Source: Warburgia ugandensis (taxonomy: Eukaryota > Streptophyta > Magnoliopsida > Canellales > Canellaceae). Taken from it: 64,000 nucleotides of DNA. Numbering within the stretch: the stretch's first letter is position 1; the number at the start of each line of letters is the position of its first letter. The stretch covers positions 19,212,414-19,276,413 of the forward strand of contig CP141134.1 of the NCBI GenBank assembly GCA_035236585.1, in the 5' to 3' direction. Of the stretch, positions 22,680 to 34,142 are shown piece by piece. The position numbers were made by a program, and so were the translations under genes. Below the pieces are notes generated by a model that was not told the DNA's origin, did not search any database, and saw nothing but the letters and a program-made list of their open reading frames with translations.

Positions 22680-24283
22680 ATAGGTATCATATAAGTAGTT
22701 GCATTAGTGCCCGATTTTCTTAGATTTGATGTCATATTTACTTGCTTTTTATATTTCTTACTATTTGAATGTTTTGAATTTACATGCAGTTTAGGATTGC
22801 AAGGTCCTCAATCCTTGAACCTAATTTACCACCTTTAGATCCTGAGATCGAATGAATTGTTATGTAAAGGTTACAAAATCAGATCAATCTACGTAACCCT
22901 ACAATGAGAGACCAGAATGTAGATGTCAAGGCCCTTAGAGGCTATTTCGTTCCAATTCAATTCAATTCAATTCACTCTTAAGTATAGTGTTGCTTGCAAC
23001 TAATGCCGACCATTTTGAGTTGAAACCTAGAGTCATATAATTGTTTCCTTAATTCTATGTTTAGGTAAGGAAGACACCTATCATTATGACACAAAATTTC
23101 TTGACATATGTGCCACCTTTAAATATAGAAATTTGTTGGATGATTCTATTAGATTAAACTATTCCCCTTCTCGAAGGCATGGATTAATTCTTTAATGGCA
23201 GGCTCAATTACTACTTGGGAGTAATTATCCTAGAAATCTTTGAATAAATTCTTTTATGTTCTCAAAACCAATGCCATTAGAATAGAGATTATAAATTTTC
23301 AACTAAAAGAGGGTGAACATTTCTATGAATATTGGGATCAATGTAAGGATTTATTACTCAAATGCCCCTATTATAGCTTACAAAGGTTTGACTCCTCAAT
23401 ATCAACGTATGATTGATGGCACTAGTGGTGGAGCATTCATGACAAAGAGTGATACAAAGGCATAGAATTTCTTTGAGACATTAGCTAAAAACTCATAGAA
23501 ATGGGATTATTCTACTCGAATAGAGAGAATTCACCTCTTAAAAAGAGCATCATGTATGACATAGGGTTCATTTTTTACTTGTGCACTATAGTAGATATCT
23601 TAGCACATAGAGTGGATAAAATTGATGGTCTGACACCAAGGTTTGATGCCTTCATGTTAGCTGGTGGACCACCTATGAAACCTCCACATTAGGTTTGTTC
23701 CATTTGCTATAGTCCAACACACTTTGCTACCTCCTATCCATTTAGCTTCACATTCCCTAAATATTTTTTGGAGCAAGCAAATGCATTAATTGCATTTAGA
23801 AACCCTAAAAAGAATTCATATTCTAAGGCCTATTTTCCTAGAAGGAATACCAAATTTTAATGGCCTTAATTCATTCATGTAGAGTTCTCTTCAATTTTAT
23901 AACAATGTAAAACAAACTTTTTATGCCAACTACTAAGCTATAGCAAAGATGGAAGTTCAAATGGGTCTACTATTAACTACACTAATGAAAGGGAAAAGGG
24001 TAAATTTACTAGTCATCCTATACCTAACCCTAAGAGATAGTTTGAAATTGGTTTAAACTTGAATGAGGTAAAATATCGCGAAAATCCCAAATTATCACTA
24101 CCGAGAGGACTGCAATACAATTTGATAACAAAATGGGCATGAGTACAAAAATTTAAGAATGTGAGGAGAATGGAAGTAACATAAGCTCTTAGAAAGGCAA
24201 AGAGAAATGTCAATAGTCCCTCACTTCTTTTGAACCAAGTATTGGGGCATCGTATATGCCGAAAGCTCCATTCCCTTAACATT
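22680..24283 (+). pseudogene. Gag of element D (Athila-like), decayed
   Basis: About 110 bases of leader are followed by a broken gag. Recognisable pieces, in order: 'VDVKALRGYF' (N-terminus), 'GSITTWE', 'NKFFYVLKTNAIRIEI' and 'EGEHFYEYWDQCKDLLLKCP' (retrotransposon gag core), the intact 63-codon frame at 23501-23692, a 'YLEQANAL'-like linker ('FLEQANALIAF'), and 'ASYMPKAPFP' at the end. The last motif normally leads into protease in B and C. Here it is cut at 24283 by the LTR of element C. Stops are frequent, mostly of types explained by C-to-T or G-to-A change. Gag forms the particle of the retrotransposon. Confidence 0.78.
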
Positions 24284-26822
24284 TGAGTATGGAAACTAGT
24301 GTAGCTTTAATATTACTTGCAAGCACATGAATGAATGTAATAATTTTCACATGAGAGAGGTCAATCCCATGAGAAATCTCACATATTTTCAATTGATTGG
24401 ATCTTATTTAGGTTGCTTATCTTAGCCAAAGAAAGAGGGTTTTGATTGAACTAGGAAACTAAACAACATGATGTGGAAAACATGCATAAAATTAGAAACA
24501 TGAACTAAAGGAAACTTTCTAAAAATAAACATATTCAATGGAATTAGAAACTTTCCTAACCTGCTTTCAATAAAAGAAATTAATTCAAAACTAGAATGAA
24601 TGAATCTAGGTAGCTTGCTAAAAATGAAACTTTCCTAAATTAACACTTTCCTTAAACTAAAATTAAAAACTTGCTAAAAATAAAAAAATTTAAAACCAAA
24701 TAAGGAAACTTCATAAACTAAACTAAGAAGCCAACAAATATCTCAATAATGCTAAACTATCATGAGATCAATAAGCAAACAACCACTTAAAGGGAAATCT
24801 CCCAATCACCATGCACATGGCCCATGGAGTTGTGCACATAGTTCACGAGTGAGAAGATGATTGGAATGCATGAACTATAAGCTTCGTAACATGAAATCTA
24901 ACCATGCAACTAACTAAGCTAACTAATAATCTAATGGTTTCCTAAATAATTAAGCAAACAAATTGTATGGACTGCTGGAAATTATGGATGAATCATGAAG
25001 TGAAAAAGTCCAAAAATATAATGTATATGAAACTCAAATCAAGCAATGCATGGAAAGCAAATTAATAAGAATTTTTCATTGAAAATAGCACTGAATATTG
25101 GAATTACTTTACTACTAAAATCAAACAGTAATCATGCTATTGAAACAATTTCATTCATTGACTTAAAATTACATCAAATTGGATGTGCATGTACATAGAT
25201 GGAAAACTGAAAAGTGTGCACTCTTCTTAGGCCTAGAAATTGATAAAATCACCAATAAAACACAATCCAATGATCACAATCTAAACTTAGATATCATGCA
25301 AGTCAAACTTACAAGAGATATCAAGAGACTAAGGGTGTGAAAGTTGGGAATAAACAAGCAAAATAATGCCCAAAACTAGCTCTAAATCTAAGTCAAAAAT
25401 GAGGAAAGTAAGGAGAGGAATTAGATGATTCAAGATATTATTTCTCTTGGCTATCACTACTAGAGAAGAAGTAACTTTGATCTTGAAATATTATGCAAGA
25501 AAAATTAGAGTGATGGAGGCAAAGGTCAAAGGAAAAACAGCTAGGTCTATGCATATAGAAGTGGAGAAAAAAAACAATGAAAAAGCAAACTATGAAAGCA
25601 AGAAACTAACCTGGAATTGATGTACAAAAGCAAAGGAAAGACTTGAAAAATTCAAGGAAAATCAGCCAAAAGAAAGCTAAAGTTCAAAGCTCCAAAGATC
25701 CCCAATGTAATGTACCTCTTTCAAGGTGTTTAGAACAAACTCCTCTACTTGAAAATTGCATGGAATTCAAGGGGTTTTATAGAGAATTTGGTTTCCAATT
25801 TGAGGAGATCCTATTCTAGGAAGAAAATAGACAATTAGAACTAGGACTTCTAGGTAGGAACATTAGGCTGAGATTGGAGATGAGAAAGAAAGTGAGGCGA
25901 GGTGGAACGGCTGGAAATTAGAAACTGGCCAACTAAGGTAGGTGGAACGGGCCACTTTTTTAGAAGGTGCCTCCACCTTAAGTGAAATTCATTATTTTCA
26001 TGGGAGATTTGAGATGGAACATGGATAACCATTGGATGGGAATGGAAGGCTAGATCATGGAGTGAAGATTGGAAAGTGAAACGATGAGAGGAGATGAGAT
26101 AAAACCCCAATAAGCTAGCTAAGTGGGAGACACCATTTTCTTAGGAAGGAGGTGTCCCCCTCCTTTGTGCTTGACATGGAATTCAAATATGATTAGTGGA
26201 GATAATGGGAAGATGTGAAAGCAGAATGTTGGTGGAGGACTTCTCTCATTAATCCACATGTGTATGATCTTCTTACCATATACTAATATCCCTCAAAATC
26301 TTCTAATCATCCCTTAAAGATCATGTTTTTAATCATAGATAATTGCTTGACATAATGCTCCAATCATGTGACTCAAAGTGGCATGGTTCTCATGCCTTTG
26401 AATGAGTCACTTAGATGGTTCCTTTGCTTGGCTTGAGGGGCTAAATCCCTTGGCTTCAAAGCTTGGCTTGCATTTATGATAATTTATAGGATTGCTACAA
26501 CACAGCAGAACATGATTTTTTTTGTGGACCTTTCAAGAGCTCCACCCCCAGCCCCAATAGGGGCATACTGCCCTTTTCACCCTTGGTGAGCTAACCACAT
26601 AGCTCAATTGGAGAAAAACTTAGATCAACTTCTCACTTTTCTAGAAAAGGGTAAAAACCCTAATTAAATTCTAGTAAATTATGTTGATTCACATACTTAC
26701 TCTAGATTTGCTTCTGAACGTGTAATATATCAAAATTTTGAAAAAAATCCTAGAAATAATGCTATATTTTATAACACATGGGCTACTAAGTGTGCTTTTT
26801 ATACAAAATTGAACACTTATCA
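24284..26822 (-). repeat. 3' LTR of element C
   Basis: On the minus strand it starts TGATAAGTGTTCAATTTTG, nearly the same start as the B LTRs (TGATAAGTGT), right after a polypurine tract. It ends CCATACTCA. It has the repeated 'ggaaagttt' motifs also seen near the ends of the B LTRs. No partner LTR is present. The minus-strand frame at 25850-26110 is unrecognised. Confidence 0.68.
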
Positions 26823-28480
26823 CACACCCCAACTAACATTTTTCCAATCCTGAGTGTTTGTCATTTTTGTAGGTACTCACGATTGCATTTAGTATATGCA
26901 ACAAGCCCTTAAACTCTTAAGTTACCCCTAGTGAACTAGTTAGGTCTTGTGGGGGTTTGAAGTGAATATACCCACAAATTTCTATAGGGCTAAGATCATT
27001 ATTTTCTCTTAGAGAATTTTTGGTCATTAACACTCTACTAGCTTAAACAACTTAGTATAGATGAATAAAATTTTTTGCAAGTTATCCACATACTAAAAAC
27101 ATTTTATTATAGTTTCATCTCATAGTGCAGTTTTTGTACATGCTACATGATCTAGACTTCTAAACACTAATGCTTAAGCTCTATCTAAATGGTGTTTTGA
27201 TCTCAAATTCTCACTAGTGTATACTTAAAAATAAAGCTGTCATAGAAAAAGGTCAAACAAAGTTCTCTCATTATATGACTGAATCCAGCAAGACTGATGG
27301 TTCACATAACCTTATGATCACAAATGAGATAAATAATTATGATCCCTAAGAATACATGTGGTTACTAAGACCGTTAGAAATAGTTCACCTTAATCCCTTC
27401 CTATTTATATCCTCATTACCACTATTTTCCACCATAGATGAACCAGTCTTTAGATAGGATGAAATGTAGGCTTGGGATAGGTTCTAAAAGGAAGGATATA
27501 ATGATTCAAATTTTCATGAGTAGAGGTCTTCAATTGAATGTTGGACATCTTTACTTATGTTTACACTAAAGTGAATATATTTTCTATTTTTATGTTTCTT
27601 CTTCACAACTATTCTTTTTCTTTTCTTGATATGTATTTTTGACTTTTATTTCTATTTCTTTAAAGAAGGTGTTCCCTTTGTAAACATTTTTTATATTTCT
27701 CACTTCTTACACTTTTGTCCTTTTTTCTACCTTCTCTACTCATTTAGAAATATAGGTAATGAATATTTTTAACTTGGTTTTTTAGGTTGAGGTAAATGAG
27801 TTTTTGAAAAGAAAAGGCTTACCAAGAGTCTCAAAGGGTCAAACTAGTGGTATAATATACTAGGTAGGCTTTATGTCTCTGGGCTAAACTAGGATGGCTT
27901 ATATCATTTCCTAGGTTTTCTAATAGCCTATCAGATTTAGTAAATGTTTAGGAAATAAAGTTATTACTCTGTTTAGTCACTAATACTCACTTAGGTATAG
28001 GTCTCCATTGATTTTTCTCAGGATCTCTAAGTCATAACCATATAATAGTATAGGCCATGAATTGTGTGTAACAATGTTATGAGATTTAACTTTCATAAAA
28101 TACTCTAAGACATGAATAAGATACAAAATTAACCTCTTGCAATTCGATTAAGAAATTAAACTAGTAAAAATACTAAGCTTTGGAAAATACAATTTATTAT
28201 AATAAAGGAACTTTGACTGACATTAAAATCTTTGAAAAAACTCAAAAATTTCTTTTTCAACATGAAAAACTCAAAAATCTCATGCATATCTGCACTCCTC
28301 AACCTAAACTAAACATTGTCCCTAATGTTTTGAAACATAAGATCATATATGATAAATGGGTAATGTAGAACAATGAGACTCTCCAAAAACCCTAGGTTGA
28401 TTCCTAATGAGCATTGAGTTTAATGTCTTCATCCAGATGCACAATGCCATGATAAATGTAATGATGCATGCAAATATTAA
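26823..28480 (-). other. Polypurine tract and 3' UTR of element C
   Basis: The polypurine tract (26823-26836) reads agttggggtgtg on the minus strand. Further in are the conserved pre-polypurine block (26925-26990, plus-strand 'cccctagtgaactagttagg') and the CATTAGGGACAATG hairpin (28314-28327). No env-like frame was found. Confidence 0.72.
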
Positions 28481-29770
28481 GATTGATGTAGATGTTAGCA
28501 GATTTGTTAAGATGGGTCTTGGTAGGATGGTTCATTTAGCAATCTCCTTTACTTCAGGGTTGACCAACTCTATATAGGATTTTAACCTTTTCCCATTGAC
28601 TTTTGAAAATTTCCATCCTTTTCTATCTTGATGAATGAGGGTCAACAATATGTATTATGTGGGGTCCAATCAATCAAGATAGAAGTTTTCCAAGGAATAG
28701 ATGCAATCTAAAACTACACAAAAGGACCTTTTGTCCTAGGGTGAAAGACATTCGCATGATGTGTCTATCATGATTGCTTTTCATGTGGTCTTTGTGTATC
28801 TTGGCAAACTCATATGCATCTTTCCTAAGCTCATCCAACTAATTGAGTTGGAGTTTTTTGTGGGTCCTAGCAGTATCTAGCTCAAAAATTAAGCTTTTTA
28901 ATCCCCCAATATGATTTACATTCAAGTTCTACTGGTAGGTGGCAAGCCTTTCCATAGACCAAGTAGTAAGGTTACATGCCTATAGGGGTCTTATATGTAG
29001 TATAGTAGGCCCATAAATGTCACTAAGTCTCAAAGACCAATATTTCCTATTTGGATTGATTTTTTTTTTTTAAATTGGCTTTATCTCCCTATTTGATACT
29101 TCTACCTATCCTCTTGTGTGAGGATGATAAGAGGTAGCATTCCTATGGGTAACACCATAATTTCATTAAGCTCTCAAACACTTTATTACATAAGTGTTCA
29201 CCCCCATCACTAATTACAGTCCTAGGAGTACCAAAGCATGCAAATATATTTTCTTTTAAGAACTTCACCACCACCTTGTGGTCATTGGTCTTGCATGGTA
29301 TGGATTCCACCCACTTGAAGGCATAGTCCACTCACACTAGGATATACAGATAACCAAAGGAATTAGGAAAAGGTCCTATTAAATCAATACCCCAAACATC
29401 AAATGGCTCAATGATAAGAATGGGTTTCAGATTCATCATATTTCTTTTTCCTATGCTCCCTAACTGTTGACATTTAGGATATGCTATGCCGTAATAAAAA
29501 ACCACACTACAAAATATTTGTAGCAATCATTTTAGAACTAAAATGGCCACTACATGCACAGTCGTGATAAAATGAAATGATTTTATGATGTTCACCATTA
29601 GGTACACATCTCTTAATGACCTGATATGAGTAGTACCTAAACAAGTACATATCATCCCATGTAAAGTGCTTGACCTTGGCAATGAATCTATTTCTATCTT
29701 ATTTTGACCAATGATTAGGCATTTGACTTATGAGAAGATAATTAACAATATCTGCATACCCAAACAACTA
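28481..29770 (-). pseudogene. Integrase of element C
   Basis: The minus strand reads the integrase N-terminal and core regions. The frame at 29526-29332 ends 'FDVWGIDLIGPFPNSFGY' and holds the first catalytic Asp. The frame at 29331-29143 has 'DYAFKWVESIPCKTNDHKVV' and 'FGTPRTVISDGGEHLCN' with the second Asp. The remaining core is frameshifted, with a likely catalytic Glu in 'VEVSNREIK' near 29075. The C-terminus ('KVNGKRLKSYIELVNPEVKE') lies near 28580-28520. The enzyme would insert the element's DNA. Several stops and frameshifts inactivate it. Confidence 0.8.
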
Positions 29771-29959
29771 GAAAATGTGCAATAATTGTTCATTTGATTT
29801 TTATTTTTATTTTTTTATAGGCACATTCTCATTAATAGACTCCACAACTAATCTAGATAAGTGGTTTGCTACAACATTTTTGAAACTTTCTTATCCCAAA
29901 GTTCTCAATCAAACCCCTAGAGTAATAGTATCCATTAGATTAGCCCGCATTTTTTATCT

Positions 29960-31440
29960 TTCTTAGAAAGAAGTTACTTTAAAGCTGCATGGCCCAAATA
30001 GAAAATGGCCTTAGATGCTAACAATTAAGATCTAAATTTATACAGGGCAAAGACAACAGCCAACAACTCTTTTTCTATAGTAGAATGACTAAGTTGGGCA
30101 TCGTTGAGTGTCTTTCTAGCACAATATATTACATGGGGGAGTTTGTGAATATGTAGCCCCAATGCAACCTTGATCACATATTTTGAAGCATCACACATTA
30201 TTTCAAATGATACACTCCAATCCAATGGTTGAATAATAGGCGCAGAAGTTAATTCAGCCATTACACACTCAAATGCTTCCATGGAATCATCATCCAAGTC
30301 AAAAGTTGCTTCCTTCATAAGAAAATTAAATTGGGGCTTAGCAATTTTACTAAAGTCCTTGATGAATCACCCATAAAAACCAGCATGGCCTAAAAATGAG
30401 CAGATTTTCCTTCATTGTGCTTGGATGAGGAAGGCTAGAGATTAAAGCCACTATGGCTTTATCTACTTCTATACCATTGTGTGATATAATGTGACCTAAA
30501 ACAATGTCATTTTGTACCATGAAATGACATTTCTCCCATTTCAATACTAAATTCTTTTCCTGAAACCTAGCAAGGACAAGTTTTAAATGGTACATGCATT
30601 CATCAAATGAAACACCAAATACTATGAAATTGTTGGTAAATACTTCTAAAAACCTATCCACCATATTTGAAAATAAGCACAACACCTTTGAAAAGTAGTT
30701 GGAGCATTCCAAAGTCCAAAAGGCATACGGCAGTAGGCCAAGGTCCCAAAGGGTAGGTAAAGTTGTCCTTCTCTTGGACCTTAGGTGCTATGGGGATTTG
30801 GTTATAGCTAGAATATCCATCAAGAATGTAGTAATAACTATGTCCAGCTAACCTTTCTAGCTTTTGATCTATAAATGGAAGAGGAAAGTGGTCTTTCCTC
30901 GTGACAATTCAATTTTTGGTAATTTATACAAACTCTCCTCCTGATGGGCATGCAAGTGGGGACTAACTTATTATCTTCATTGCAGATTATCATGACTCAT
31001 GACTTCTTGGGAACAACCTGAACTAGGCTGACCCATGTGCTGTTAGATATAGGGTAGATGAAACCAATATTTAGGAGTTAAAGCACTTCATCTCTCACTA
31101 CGTCTTTCAGACTAGGGTTCATCTCCTTTGTGTTTCCCTAAATGGTTTAGCATTTTATTCTAGGTGAGTTCTATGCATTCACATAGTAGGGCTAATCCCT
31201 TTGATGTTAGCAATGGTCCACCCTTAGGTTGTCTATATCTAAGGCTATGATCATATGTAAGGTTTCATCTAATCCTAAATAAGAATATTTTAGATTTTTT
31301 GGGAGTGGCTTAAGGAACAAGGTAGGTGGTTTTTCTACTGATGGTAGTATTGTTACAGAATTAGAGGGAGGAAGTGGTTCCAGTAGAGGTCCCCATGGAG
31401 ATGTCCATTGTAGGTGCAACATCTAAAAGATTATTTATCT
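29960..31440 (-). pseudogene. Reverse transcriptase and RNase H of element C
   Basis: The pre-RT spacer is at 31422-31207 ('LKYSYLGLDETLHMIIAL'). RT follows with 'DVVRDEVL', 'GFIYPISNSTWVSLVQVVPK', 'RRRVCINYQKLN' and 'PFGTLAYCRMPFG', then the frame at 30712-30350. In that frame the catalytic motif reads 'FTNNF' where B has 'FMDDF', so both aspartates are asparagine. RNase H begins in the frame at 30318-30025 ('SFEIMCDASKYVIKVALG', 'STIEKELLAVVFALYKFRS'). The order and the 'FLGHAGFYG' connection match B. Stops and frameshifts are common. Confidence 0.82.
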
Positions 31441-32403
31441 CATCAATGGATTGGTATATATTGAAATCATAGTTAAAGTATACTAGACATGCCTCAAGTG
31501 GGTCTAGGATAGACAATGGTGGATTAGCATCTTGAAGTAGATCTTCAATTAAATTTACTACATAGGAATCATTTAGGTCTAGATGCTAATAATCGACATT
31601 AAAAACATTGAGCTTGACTTTCATATATCCCTAAAGATAACTTCATCACACCATTTTTATAGTTGATGATGGCATGGACATTGCCATAAAAGGAGGTTCA
31701 AGAATTAGTAGGATCTGACTAATTAGATCTGACACAGTTTAGGTCTCCATGACAATGAAATTTACAGGAAATTAAAACTGGTCCACTTGTTTAAAAAATT
31801 CTCAACCATACCTTGTAGAATCTTTACTGATCTATTTGCTAACTACAAAGTGGTATTGCTTGGGTTAAGGTCTCCAAGCCTTAGTTGCTCGTAAATAGAA
31901 AATGGCAACAGATTTACACTAGCCCTAACAATGACATGGTTTCCAATAACACATGAAATCGTAGGACAATTTGGATCTCTAAACTTAGGAGGGGTCCAGC
32001 CTGCTCAATGAGGAAGGCTTTCTTTTGCACATTAATCTTTCGATTTTGTGTGTAAAGCTAAAAGCAGGTCAGCTTGATGCACAAAGCTCCCACTTATGCG
32101 GGGTTTGGGGAAAGGTTAGAATGCATGGGCCAATAGTACCCAGCCTTACCTTGGATTTTGCAAAAGGCTATTTCCACGCTCTGAAGCCATGACCTCAAGG
32201 TCACATGATGAAAACTCTACCATTTCACCAAGGTTCCCCTTCATGCAGAGCTCTTTATGGAATTTTTCATAACTAGGAATGTCTTTGATTACATTAAGTA
32301 ATGGAATAGTTATTTGCACATTCTTGAACACATCCATTATCTCATTGAAAGTAGTTCCTTTCATAGCCTTGTTTAACAATTGAGGGAATGGTGCTTTAGG
32401 CAC
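31441..32403 (-). pseudogene. Aspartic protease region of element C
   Basis: The frame from 32403 begins 'MPKAPFPQLLNKAMKG' and contains 'IPLLNVIKDIPSYEKFHKELC', the gag-protease junction of Athila-type polyproteins. Further on, near 31960-31900, 'TISCVIGNHVIV' passes directly into 'RASVNLLPFSIYEQL'. Several residues around the usual Asp-Leu-Gly are missing, so the catalytic aspartate is lost. 'LANRSVKILQGMVE' follows. In intact relatives this enzyme processes the polyprotein. Confidence 0.68.
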
Positions 32404-33300
32404 ATAAGATGCATAAGCTTAGATAGAGCAGGAGGTTTCTATCGTTTCTCTTTCTCCTGTGTTTTAGCTAGTTCATTCTCATCTAAGTTTTCCTTGGTTG
32501 CCTTACTTTATTATTAACTTGATGGCCACTCCTAAGGGTTGCTATGGACTTTGCTTACTCATGGGGTCTTTGGGTATGTGAAATTGACCCTATTTCAAAC
32601 TGGCCCTTAGGTTTTGGGATAGTCTAACTAGGAAACTTTCCTTTTCCTCTCTCATTCAAAGCACCTAACAATTGGCTCATTTCATTTCTAATTTGGCAAT
32701 AGCTTGAGAATTAACATTGTTGTTCTGTCTACTCTCATGAATGGCATGTCTAGTTTCATCTTGGAGTTTTAATGTTTTCTCCATAAGTGATTGCATAGTT
32801 TCCTTGAATGTGCACTTCTTTTGTTGTTGAGGAAGCTGAAAACCAGGTGACTACTCTGGAATTGAAGTCCTAGGAAAGCATTGTGTAGGGGGTTCACAAA
32901 TGGACCTCCCTGGTAATTGTTCTTAGACTATGAGAAATTAGGATGCCTAGCCCATGCTAGATTATAAGTCTTAGAGTAAGGATTGTTGCTAGGATTGCAA
33001 TACGCATTCATTGCATTCACTTATTCTAAAAGATATTTTATGTAGACTCTATTAGATGGACAAGTTAATGTTAAATGTGTTAGGCTAGAAAAAATAGCAC
33101 AAACCTCTTATGGAGGTTTAGTTGATGCCTTAGCAGCCATTATAGCATCTAATTTGGTAGTCATTGTGTAGAACATATTTTCGACCTCATGTATTCTTCC
33201 ATTCAAGGAGTTGAGCTTATAAGAATTTTGATTTTGTTTTAATAGATACCTAAGTATGTCTTCATATGGGTGGATAGTACTCATTTCATAGTTAGCTAGT
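32404..33300 (-). pseudogene. Gag C-terminal part of element C
   Basis: The minus strand shows 'RIHEVENMFYTMTTKLDAIM', 'VCAIFSSLTHLTLTCPSN', 'VNAMNAYCNPSNNPYSKTYN' and 'WARHPNFS', matching the same region of B. The conserved gag core upstream is absent because the element is cut near 33300. Stops and frame changes are present. Confidence 0.72.
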
Positions 33301-33640
33301 CAATCATGTTTGAGTCACATGCACATTATTTTATTGTTTATGTTCATAGCCCACAGGCTTGACAATGGACATATGTGATATCAATTTGTGTTCTATCCTT
33401 CATGGTGTGCATGATTAAGAATGACATGTTGATGGGTTGAATTAAAATTTGTACTCTCATACATGTGGGATAGAGGGTATGAAGTTGTAATTCAATTAAA
33501 AATGAATGGGTGGATTTAAAGCATTATTATTTTTTTATTTGAGCATGATTGAATAATAGTTTTGGCATAAATTAAGCATGCATCTTCATGGTTATTTTAT
33601 TTATTCAGCATGCTACAATTATGGTTCAAGTATGGCTAAA

Positions 33641-33718
33641 TCTCAATTTTGAATGTTGATCTAATATGTTGATCTCAATTTTGAATGTTGATCTAATATG
33701 TTGATCTCAATTTTGATC
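33641..33718. repeat. 32-bp direct tandem repeat, about 2.4 copies
   Basis: 33641-33672 is repeated at 33673-33704, with a partial third copy beginning at 33705. Each contains 'tctcaattttgaatgttg'. Confidence 0.9.
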
Positions 33719-33723
33719 CAAAC

Positions 33724-33795
<72 letters not shown>
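33724..33795. repeat. Compound (TA)n(GA)n microsatellite
   Basis: About ten TA units pass directly into about 26 GA units. Confidence 0.95.
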
Positions 33796-33797
<2 letters not shown>

Positions 33798-34059
33798 CTA
33801 AGTATGTAGGACTATTTGATATAGTTTTAATCGTGGAATCTATTTATTCTCATCAATTACATGTATGGTGTCAACATTAGGGTGGCATGATTACCACCTA
33901 GTGCATGATGTTTTGTGTGGCACTAAGTTTGAGTACATGCATCTTACATGAAATAAATAACACTTAGAGCATAAATGTTTAGCTTGCCACCATCCATGGC
34001 ATCTAATACATTGGATGGAGTTGTTGGCATATGATGCAAGGAATGGTGTCTAGCAACCA

Positions 34060-34142
34060 AATGCACACCACCTAGCACATGAGTTGTTTTCACATCACCT
34101 TGAGCATGGACAACATGCACAGCTCCTAGCACTTGGGCATCA
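34060..34142. repeat. Diverged minisatellite, left part (resumes at 47522-47610)
   Basis: Units of about 26-30 bp share a core like 'cacctagcacatgggatg': 'ccacctagcacatgag', 'caccttgagcatgg', 'gctcctagcacttggg', and after element B 'cacccagcacatggg', 'gcaccgagcacttggg', 'tatctagcacatgag'. Element B inserted inside one unit. Confidence 0.65.

Larger units (their letters stand above)
24284..33300 (-). mobile_element. Element C: Athila-like Ty3/gypsy retrotransposon, 5'-truncated
   Basis: Read on the minus strand it has gag C-terminus, protease, reverse transcriptase, RNase H, integrase, 3' UTR, polypurine tract and one LTR, in the Ty3/gypsy order. Its LTR begins directly after the 'APFP' end of D's gag, so it inserted there. 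The gag N-terminus, leader, primer site and 5' LTR are missing, and similarity stops near 33300. Assignment to Athila rests on pol similarity to B and on the polypurine/LTR junction shared with B, which has a tRNA-Asp primer site. Confidence 0.82.
33301..34142. other. Unclassified non-coding DNA with simple and short tandem repeats
   Basis: No coding similarity. It continues after element B at 47522, because the 5-bp duplication and the minisatellite are shared. It holds about 2.4 copies of a 32-bp unit (33641-33718, containing 'atgttgatctaatatgttg'), a TA run (33724-33743) joined to a GA run (33744-33795), and the start of a diverged minisatellite. It may be part of an LTR of another family. 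Confidence 0.5.
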
